Source of the DNA: Calonectria ilicicola | Taxonomy: Eukaryota; Ascomycota; Sordariomycetes; Hypocreales; Nectriaceae | DNA: 64,000 nucleotides | Direction: 5' to 3' | Assembly (NCBI GenBank): GCA_020809705.1 | Contig: CP085826.1 | Coordinates: forward strand, 6,634,001 to 6,698,000 | Part shown: positions 55,853 through 64,000 of the stretch, piece after piece | Position numbering within the stretch: the first letter of the stretch is position 1 | Layout of the letters: each line of letters begins with the position of its first letter | Program-made: the position numbers and the translations under genes | The notes under the pieces: model-generated | What the model was told of the DNA's origin: nothing | The model's input: the letters and a program-made list of their open reading frames with translations, nothing else | Database searches by the model: none

Positions 55853-58800
55853 ATGGAGCCCGAACTCAGTCCCGAGCTTCGCGGCAAGCTTGAAGAGCTC
55901 GAGCGCGAGCTTGAGGTGCGTTTACCGCTTCCCCTCTTCCACATTGCTGCCCCACGCCATTATCCCGACTGTGTCTTGCTCTCACGCCATCAAGCCGCGC
56001 CTTGAGCCCTCTCATTGCTCCCCCGACTCGTTTTACTCGCTTTGCTAGGCTGGATCTGACTGACTTGCCTGTTTCTGTAGGAGGGAGATATCACACAAAA
56101 AGGGTAAGCGATTGCCCGCGATGCTGTTCGCGCCATGGGCGATCTCTTCGCAAATGTTTTTTTTTTGCTAACCATACCAAATAGCTACCAGAAACGACGA
56201 ACATTGCTGTTTTCACAGTTCTTAAACAACAATCCAGCTCAAATCGCAGCCCAAATCGCAGCCCAGGGCCCATCTCAACCCACCACACTCGCCCCGGAAC
56301 CTCAGACCGGCTTGCGCATACACTCCCCAGACGATTCCAACCACCCTTCAAGCGATGGCCACCCTACCATCGCCTACCCCAATATGGGCGCCAGCAGCGG
56401 TCCTGTTCCCGACAGCCCCAATTCGAATATCTACCAGCCCACCTCGGCATATGCACCTACAGTGCAGGCGCCTGAGCAGTCGCATCCGGCCTCCTTCCTC
56501 ATGCCGGGGGTTGCTTTGAACGATTCTGTGGTTACTAACAGGGACTCGCTATTCCTCTCCCCCAAGCATTCAGAAAACGCACCCGACCGAAACGGCACCA
56601 TGACATCGGGCGACTATGCCTTTAAACCCGAACAGCAGGGCGCATATGTCGGTCCGCAGCAGCCGCAACACCAGCAGGCACCACATGATGGCAGGACGGC
56701 AACTCTTGTCGATTCCCAGGGCTACTTCTCAGATTTTGCGGGACAGGGGCATTATGAGCAAGGTCAAACCATCGAATACGGCGCACCCCAACAGCGATAT
56801 TCCTCGAGCGATGCTTTCTCCCCCACAGCAGCGATGGCGCCCCCAATGTTGACAGCAAGCGACCTCCCTCCTCCCGAAGTTCTTGAATACCAATTGCCCC
56901 TTGAGCCTCGAGAGGTACCGTTTGCGATCCAGGATCCTCACGACGAAAATACTCCAATGTCCAAGTTTGATAATATCGCCGCCGTTTTGAGACACAGGGG
57001 GCGAACGACGGCCAAGAGACCAGCATATTGGGTCTTAGACAGCAAGGGCAAGGAGATTGCCTCAATCACTTGGGAGAAGCTCGCCTCAAGAGCTGAAAAG
57101 GTCGCGCAAGTTATTAGGGATAAAAGTTCACTTTACCGTGGCGATCGAGTAGCGTTGGTTTATCGTGATTCTGAAATCATTGATTTCGCCATTGCTATGC
57201 TCGGGTGTTTCATTGCCGGTGTCGTGGCTGTGCCAATCAACGATCTGCAAGATTATCAACGATTAAACCAGGTTCTGACTTCAACTCAGGCTCACCTTGC
57301 TCTCACAACCGACAATAATCTCAAGGCATTTCAGCGAGATATTACTACTCAAAAACTGACATGGCCCAAGGGCGTCGAATGGTGGAAAACCAATGAATTT
57401 GGTAGCTTTCATCCAAAGAAGAAAGATGACGTCCCTGCGTTGTCCGTGCCTGACTTGGCATACATTGAGTTTTCCAGGGCTCCTACGGGTGACTTGAGAG
57501 GTGTTGTCTTGAGCCACCGAACTATTATGCATCAGATGGCCTGCATGAGCGCCATTCTCTCCACAATCCCTGGGAATGGCCCTGGAGACACATTCAACCC
57601 CTCGCTCCGAGACAAGAACGGTCGATTGATTGGTGGTGGTGCCAGCAGCGAGATCTTCCTATCATATCTTGATCCTCGCCAAGGAGTTGGCATGATTCTG
57701 AGCGTGCTGCTAACAGTATATGGCGGTCACACAACTGTCTGGTTTGACAACAAGGCCGTTGATGTCCCTGGTCTCTACGCTCACCTCATCACTAAATATA
57801 AGGCTACCGTCATGGTTGCAGATTATCCAGGACTCAAGCGAGCAGCTTACAACTATCAATCGGACCCCATGACAACTCGAAATTTCAAAAAGGGAATGGA
57901 ACCCAACTTCCAGATGGTTAAACTCTGTTTGATTGATACCCTAACCGTGGATAGTGGGTTCCATGAGGTGCTAGCAGATCGATGGCTGCGACCCCTCCGA
58001 AACCCTCGTGCCCGTGAGGTTGTCGCGCCTATGCTCTGTTTACCCGAGCACGGAGGCATGATAATCAGTGTTCGAGATTGGTTGGGAGGCGAAGAGCGCA
58101 TGGGTGTTCCACTAAAGCTAGATGTCGAGGAGGAGAGCGACTCAGACTCCGGAGAAAAGGAGGAAGAAAAGACGACGCCTTCCAATGGATTTGGCAGCCT
58201 CCTTGGAGGCGGCGGAACTACGACGACGGAAGAGCATGCAAAGAACGAGCTTGGAGAGGTTCTGTTAGACCGCGAGGCCCTTAAAACGAATGAAGTCGTG
58301 GTGGTCGCGATCGGTAATGAGGTACGTCGGAAGGTGACTGATGACCCAGGACTGGTCCGTGTTGGTTCTTTCGGTTACCCCATTCCCGATGCCACTCTCG
58401 CCGTGGTTGATCCCGAGACTGGTCTCCTTGCCTCGCCTCATTCAGTGGGAGAAATCTGGGTTGATTCCCCTTCGCTGTCGGGAGGTTTCTGGGCGCAACC
58501 TAAGAACACAGAACTCATCTTCCACGCGCGACCGTACAAGTTTGACCCTGGTGATCCGACGCCAAACCCGGTAGAGCCAGAGTTTCTCCGTACCGGTTTA
58601 CTTGGAACAGTTATTGAGGGCAAGATCTTTGTTCTTGGACTTTACGAGGATCGCATTCGTCAGAGAGTAGAGTGGGTTGAGCATGGCCATGAACTCGCAG
58701 AATACCGATACTTTTTCGTCCAGCACATTGTTGTTAGCATTGTCAAGAATGTTCCAAAGATCTACGATTGCTCTGCCTTCGACGTCTTTGTCAACGATGA

Positions 58801-61690
58801 GCACCTCCCCGTTATTGTCGTGGAGACTGTGGCAGCCTCAACAGCCCCTCTGACTAACGGAGGACCGCCCCGACAACCGGATACCGCCCTCCTTGAGTCA
58901 CTTGCAGAAAAATGCATGGAGGTTCTTATGACAGAGCATCATCTCCGAGTCTACTGCGTTATGATTACGGCGCCTAATTCCCTACCCAGAGTGCTTAAGA
59001 ATGGCCGGCGTGAAATAGGAAATATGCTTTGCCGTCGCGAGTTTGATCTTGGCAACCTTCCTTGTGTCCATGTCAAGTTTGGGGTGGAACACGCTGTCTT
59101 GAACCTGCCTATCGGAGTAGACCCTATGGGTGGCATCTGGTCGCAGATTGCGTCGGACTCGCGAGCCGAGTTCTTGCTCCCTGCTGACAAGCAATATTCT
59201 GGTGTTGATAGACGAGAAGTTGTCATGGATGACAGGACATCCACTCCCCTCAACAACTTCTCATGCATATCCGATCTCATACAATGGCGTGTAGCCCGCC
59301 AGCCAGAAGAACTAGCTTACTGCACAATTGATGGCCGAGGACGAGAAGGAAAGGGTGTTACCTGGAAGAAGTTTGACACAAAGGTTGCTGCCGTTGCCAT
59401 GTACCTCAAGAACAAGGTCAAGGTCAGGCCTGGTGATCATATGATCCTGATGTACACCCATTCTGAAGAGTTTGTGTTTGCGGTCCATGCCTGCATAAGC
59501 CTTGGTGCAATCATTATCCCCATTGCCCCTTTGGACCAGAACCGATTGAACGAGGATGTGCCTGCGTTCTTGCATATTGTTGCAGACTACAAGGTCAAGG
59601 CTGTCCTGGTCAACCAAGAAGTTGACCACTTGATCAAGCTTAAGGTCGTTGGAAGCCACATCAAACAATCGGCCCAAATCCTCAAGATCTCACCCCCCAG
59701 CGTCTACAATACCACCAAGCCCCCTAAGCAGAACAGTGGTCTTAGGGACCTGCGGCTCACAATCGACCCTGCCTGGATCAAGCCCGGATACCCTGTCATT
59801 GTCTGGACCTACTGGACACCCGATCAGCGGAGAATTGCTGTTCAGCTTGGCCACAATACCGTCTTGGGTATGTGTAAAGTCCAGAAGGAGACATGTCAAA
59901 TGTCAAGCACTCGCCCAGTCCTCGGTTGCGTAAGAAGCACGACAGGTTTGGGTTTCATTCATACCTGCTTGATGGGAATTTACATTGGCACACCAACTTA
60001 TTTATTGTCGCCCGTTGAGTTTGCTGCTAACCCAATGTCACTTTTCGTAACTTTATCCAGATATAAGATCAAGGATACGTATGCGACATCTCAGATGCTT
60101 GACCACGCCATGGCGTCCATGCAAGCCAAGGGTTTCACGCTCCATGAACTCAAAAACATGATGATCACTGCTGATGGCCGTCCCCGAGTGGATGTGTTCC
60201 AGAAGGTGCGCCTCCACTTTGCTGCCGCGGGTCTGGACAGGACGGCTATCAATACGGTTTACTCCCACGTCCTGAACCCGATGGTTGCTTCAAGATCTTA
60301 CATGTGCATTGAACCCATTGAGCTGTGGCTAGATACCCAAGCGCTTCGTCGAGGTCTCGTCATGCCCGTGGACCCTGAATCCAACCCCCAAGCCTTGATG
60401 GTGCAAGACTCTGGAATGGTGCCCGTTTCGACCCAGATTGCCATCGTCAATCCAGAGAGCAGGGTTCACTGCCTTGATGGAGAGTATGGAGAAATTTGGG
60501 TTGATTCAGAGGCTTGCGTGTCGTCGTTCTATGGGTCCAAGGACATCTTTGATGCTGAGCGGTTTGACGGACGAGCTGTAGACGGAGACCCAAGTATCCA
60601 GTACATCCGTACCGGTGATCTTGGCTTCCTCCATAATGTCAGCCGGCCCATCGGTCCTAACGGAGCTCAAGTGGACATGCAAGTGCTTTTCGTTCTAGGA
60701 AGCATTGGTGAAACCTTCGAGATCAATGGCTTGAGCCATTTCCCAATGGACATCGAGGGCTCCGTGGAGAAATGCCATCGGAACATTGTCGCTAATGGCT
60801 GGTAAGTGATATATATCTCTATCAAATCAACAATTTCCAGCTAACAAGAACCCAGTGCTGTCTTCCAAGCTGGAGGTCTGGTTGTCGTCTTGGTAGAAGT
60901 CAGCCGCAAGCAGTATCTTGCGTCGATTGTGCCTGTGATTGTCAACGCGATTCTCAACGAACATCAAATCATTGTGGATATCGTTGCCTTTGTTAATAAG
61001 GGAGATTTCCCACGGTCTCGCCTGGGAGAAAAGCAACGAGGTAAGATTTTGGCTGGCTGGGTTACACGCAAGTTGCGAACTATTGCTCAGTTTGCTATTC
61101 GTGATGTCGACGCGGCCGTGTTGGGCGAGGTAGCTGGCCCTGGTGGAGAAATCGCCGATGGTCGAGTATCCATGGCTAGTGTACGGAGTGGAGGTCCAGG
61201 AGGCCCTGTGGGGGGCACCAGCCTGAGGAATGTTGAGCATGCTCCCCTGATCCCAGAGCAAGAGGAACATGAGCCATATACGGATCGCCGATTATCATAC
61301 ATGCCCCAGCCCGGAGGCAATGGAATGATGGATCTGCCTCCTCAACACCAGCCAGTCCCGATGGGTCAGTATCCACACGAAGCCATACATGAACCGATCC
61401 ATCACGCAGCACCCCCTGACCAATTGACCCTTTCCCACACGATGGGACAAGGATTCAATATCCCAGATCTTGCAGGCTATGGAGACGGAGGAGTACATGC
61501 ACATGACGGAACTAAACGAAAGCCTGTCCCTGCACATCCTCAAGTAGCACCGCCTGCACCACCTCAAATTCGATTACCAAGCGTAGATGGACGCGACGAT
61601 TTCATGAAGGGAGACGCAGACGACGAGGAGTCATGGACTACAGATGCAATCATGCACATGAACCTAGCAGGCCAAATGAGTCCTCGATAG
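55853..61690 (+). CDS. CPS1: DIP2/CPS1-type protein: DMAP1-binding domain plus two AMP-binding domains
   Basis: Four exons: 55853..55915, 56081..56103, 56185..60801 and 60856..61690; 1845 residues. Exon 1 gives MEPELSPELRGKLEELEREL; the 23-nt exon 2 gives EGDITQKG; exon 3 opens YQKRRTLLFSQFL, together forming the DMAP1-binding helix pair. A 200-residue disordered linker precedes the first AMP-binding domain (AAVLRHRGRTTAKRPAYWVL to YDCSAFDVFVND) and a second follows (LIQWRVARQPEELAYCTIDG to the end). The usual Ser/Gly-rich ATP loop is degenerate in both (YIEFSRAPTGDLRGVVLSHR; VIVWTYWTPDQRRIAVQLGH), as in DIP2 relatives. The last 200 residues are Pro/Gly/His-rich. In yeast and animals DIP2 proteins control a subset of diacylglycerols; the fungal orthologue CPS1 was described as needed for plant infection. 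The ATG at 56135 lies in intron 2 and is not the start. Confidence 0.93.
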
Positions 61691-62131
61691 GTGCAGCAGA
61701 CTTTATACAAAGGAGCAAGGATAAAGAGTTGGAATAGTTAGAGCTGGCCTGGAATGATCCGGTTCAGGGGATGTTCCAACATTGTCAGTTTCAACAGCAT
61801 ATGGAGAATTGGGTTTGTTTAATGATCATTACGAGTGGTAGAATTTATGAACGATGATGGGAGACCATGGGGTATAAGTATTCTCCTCGGTATGATTATG
61901 CCGCTTAAAACATCAACTCGCTGTTTCCAATACTTGAACCAACATGTATCCCTATAACTAGATAGCCAACCCAAACGCCCGTGGTATAAAATAGTGAATC
62001 AATATTTCGTACAAAAATAAAGACATTCGTAATCGTTTAAGGTGATGATGATACCTCTCTGAGGATTAACGAAAGGTAGACTTGGAACTAATGAGCTCTT
62101 TTGGTCGGTCGGTCGACTGTCTCCATCTCCT
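61691..62131. other. Convergent 3' region
   Basis: Lies between the stops of the DIP2 homologue (+) and the beta-trefoil gene (-); holds both 3' UTRs. No gene seen. Confidence 0.6.
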
Positions 62132-63147
62132 CTACGACACGTGAGATTCCGAAGTTGATATAGGCTTGGAATCGAGCTCCGAACGCACTGTCCTCACAGC
62201 AGACATTTCTTGAGGCGGAGGCGGATAATAGTAGTCAGTATTTTGACTGTTGTCGTAGGGGGGCTTCGGTTCCTCAGTATGTAGTTCGCTAGGCCTTGGA
62301 CCATTATGGCGTCGGCGCCACCAGAGGAAGAAGAGCCCAAGTCCAAGTCCAAGGACGGCAATACCAACGCCGACACCAACGCCTGCTGCGGCGCCGACAG
62401 AGAGGCCCGATGAAGATGAGGATGATGATGATGACGAGGAGGAGGCGGAGGAAGAGGAACCATCTGCCGAGTCGGAAACGGCTTTGGCTGTTTGTGAAGC
62501 TACAGATGAGCCTGTCGCACTGGCATCTACGGCTGTTGCTGAAGGAATCTATGGAGGGGCACAATTAGCTCTCAGTCACTCTCGTGCGTTGGAATTGAAC
62601 TCCATTCACGGCGATGATGACCTACTTTTGTAAACACAGTTGAGTAAGCGCCGTCGTTTACATCCTTAACACTCGTCATGAGCCAGTGTCGCCCAGGCTG
62701 TGGAATGCTCGTCCTCAAGTCGGAACTCATAAAGGGCGGGTTTCCCGGATGTACGTCCATGACATAGTCGGAGCCATTCTTGACGTTGATGAAGCGATAC
62801 GTGCCGTTGCCCCAGTCCGAAATGTCCCACATTTGCGCTTTTTCGCCGTTGGACGCCACCATACACGGCTCCGTCTTGGAGTCGTCGATTTCGTCGCTCA
62901 CGTAGCACGCACTCAGCTGCTTGAAGACGCCTGTTTTGCTGCACCGCAACGCGTACCGGCCGTCGGGGCCATCCTCGACGGGTTGGAACTGCCAGTACTG
63001 TCCGACAACGCCCCAGACGGCCACGCCATTGTCATCCTCGACCTGGAGTTGGCTGGTGAAGTTGGTCTTGTTGTAGTCGTCGACGCGGGATTCCGTGACG
63101 TGGTACCAGACGTTGGAGTCGAGCTTGACAGCCTCGTACTGGCTCAT
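62132..63147 (-). CDS. Beta-trefoil (ricin-B-lectin-like) protein with one membrane segment
   Basis: Two exons, 63147..62626 and 62548..62132 (donor GTAGGT, acceptor CATAG); 312 residues. Residues 1-170 look like one beta-trefoil: VWYHVTESRVDDYNKTNFTS, VGQYWQFQPVEDGPDGRYAL, EKAQMWDISDWGNGTYRFIN and SDYVMDVHPGNPPFMSS, with the repeated Q-x-W/W-x-I type strands of carbohydrate-binding trefoils. A Ser-rich linker (poly-Ser, about 18 Ser in a row with few breaks) leads to a Gly/Val/Leu membrane helix (GVGVGVGIAVLGLGLGLFFL) followed by WWRRR and a soluble tail with a poly-Pro YYYPPPPQEM. No N-terminal signal peptide is visible although the layout is that of a surface sensor. Function unknown; a cell-surface glycan-binding role is inference. 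Confidence 0.85.
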
Positions 63148-64000
63148 GGTTCGTTTTAGCTGAAGAAGACCGTTTTTACTTTATTTTTGGAAGGGAGTCC
63201 AAAAGGAGAGACGCGGTCAACTAGAGCAATTAAACCTGACGCAAGAACTTGACGCAAGAACCAGACGAAGAGATGGAATGGGATGAAAAACGGAATACGC
63301 GTGATGGACAAGAGAAAGAGGGCGGGTAGGCGGAGGGTATATTGAAGGATCAACACCGTGGGCGGGAGGATGAAGTTAGTAACCGAGCCTCTAGCTGGAA
63401 TTACAGACTAAAACGGGCCAAAAAACCTGATAAATTGCCACTAACTGCAGGCAATGAGAATCCTGTCACAGCATGATCCCAGCTAGGGCATATGGCACTA
63501 GGATGGGTTTGTATTGGTGGAAGAGGCAGATGGGGAAGTGATCCTCCGTCTGAGAGAAGTGGATATCAAGAGCCCTGGGCAATGAGCTGTCGGGGTGGTG
63601 ACGCTCATATCCCAGGCTTCTAAGCCTCTAAGCTAGTTGGACTAAACATGTCCGTGTTGAATTTAGGATGCGTCCAAGTGGTATTGGGTAATCAGAGTAT
63701 CTGATTACAAGTCAGTGCTAAGATGAAATCACCAAAAACAACAAATCGGAAGACGACGACGAACCAACCAACAAGAGGAAGAAGCAAAAACCCGCAGAGA
63801 GAGACACTCCGCCCTCCTCCAATTATCCGCCATCCCTACAACGTCCTGTCTCACAGTCCCAGTTAATCCCGCCTCCCAGGGCTGAAACAGTCGATCCTCG
63901 CTGCAGGGGCCGTGAATGGCATCGCCTAGCGGCCCCAGCCCCGCTAAGCCCACCCCTGGCCGATCAGCCTCTCTCTTCCCTGTGCCCACAGGGCCCAATT
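63148..64000. other. Upstream region at the right end of the window
   Basis: About 850 bp upstream of the minus-strand trefoil gene. Two frames (63156-63356 and 63729-63998, both minus) show no domain. A gene starting beyond the window cannot be excluded. Confidence 0.5.

Noticed and set aside
56135..56184. ATG at 56135 as start of the DIP2 homologue
   Set aside because: It lies in the intron between the 23-nt exon and exon 3; using it loses the DMAP1-binding N-terminus encoded by 55853-55915 and 56081-56103.
1..64000. CRISPR arrays, prokaryotic operons, integrons or prophage features
   Set aside because: Gene content, introns and a Pol III tRNA gene with an intron show fungal nuclear DNA; no regularly spaced repeats were seen.

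Overview
The window reads as nuclear DNA of a filamentous ascomycete, most likely a Sordariomycete and perhaps Hypocreales. Most genes carry short (49-260 nt) introns with GTRNGT-like donors, CTRAC-type branch points and YAG acceptors. The gene set (SEC63, long-form tRNase Z, LAMMER kinase, sideroflexin, low-affinity cAMP phosphodiesterase, DMAP/AMP-binding DIP2 homologue, DUF4045-gelsolin protein) is fungal housekeeping. There are no operons, Shine-Dalgarno sites or CRISPR arrays. All exon joins below were derived by hand from splice consensus, phase and family conservation.

Layout. 1-3690: 3' part of SEC63 (+), convergent with an LCHN/DENND11-family gene (-). About 4650-7935: an AT-rich block with no intact gene but with stop-ridden, protein-like reading-frame relics. 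7936-10251: pyrimidine-rich promoter and an AGPAT gene (+). 11010-25900: five genes on the minus strand (DUF4045-gelsolin protein, six-exon ARL2, GNAT acetyltransferase, a conserved unknown, LAMMER kinase). 25901-31991: about 6 kb without a convincing gene, upstream of the kinase. 31992-37550: sideroflexin, an intron-containing tRNA-Arg(UCG) and tRNase Z, all minus strand. About 37551-45384: a decayed accessory island holding two diverged copies of a pair made of a short unknown gene and a DUF7025-type AAA ATPase; one ATPase survives as a long pseudogene and the other as a scrap. 45385-49134: a very GC-rich flavin-reductase-like gene (+), an unknown membrane protein (-) and PDE1 (-). 51784-53961: a large fungal protein of unknown function. 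55853-63147: the 1845-residue DIP2/CPS1 homologue (+), convergent with a gene for a beta-trefoil protein with one membrane segment (-).

Functional threads. Several genes concern membranes and lipids (Sec63 in ER translocation, AGPAT in phosphatidic acid synthesis, DIP2 in diacylglycerol balance, LCHN/Anr2 linked to lipid droplets in yeast, sideroflexin in mitochondrial serine/amino acid import). PDE1 and the LAMMER kinase are signalling genes, ARL2 acts in tubulin folding, and tRNase Z matures tRNA 3' ends. They are not a cluster with one shared job.

The least ordinary region is 38.5-43.5 kb, where a small-gene/AAA-ATPase pair was duplicated in tandem and then degraded. Other points of note are a 17-nt internal microexon in ARL2, a 23-nt microexon in the DIP2 gene, two GC-AG introns (SEC63 and FSF1), and the mutation-riddled reading frame in the AT-rich block.
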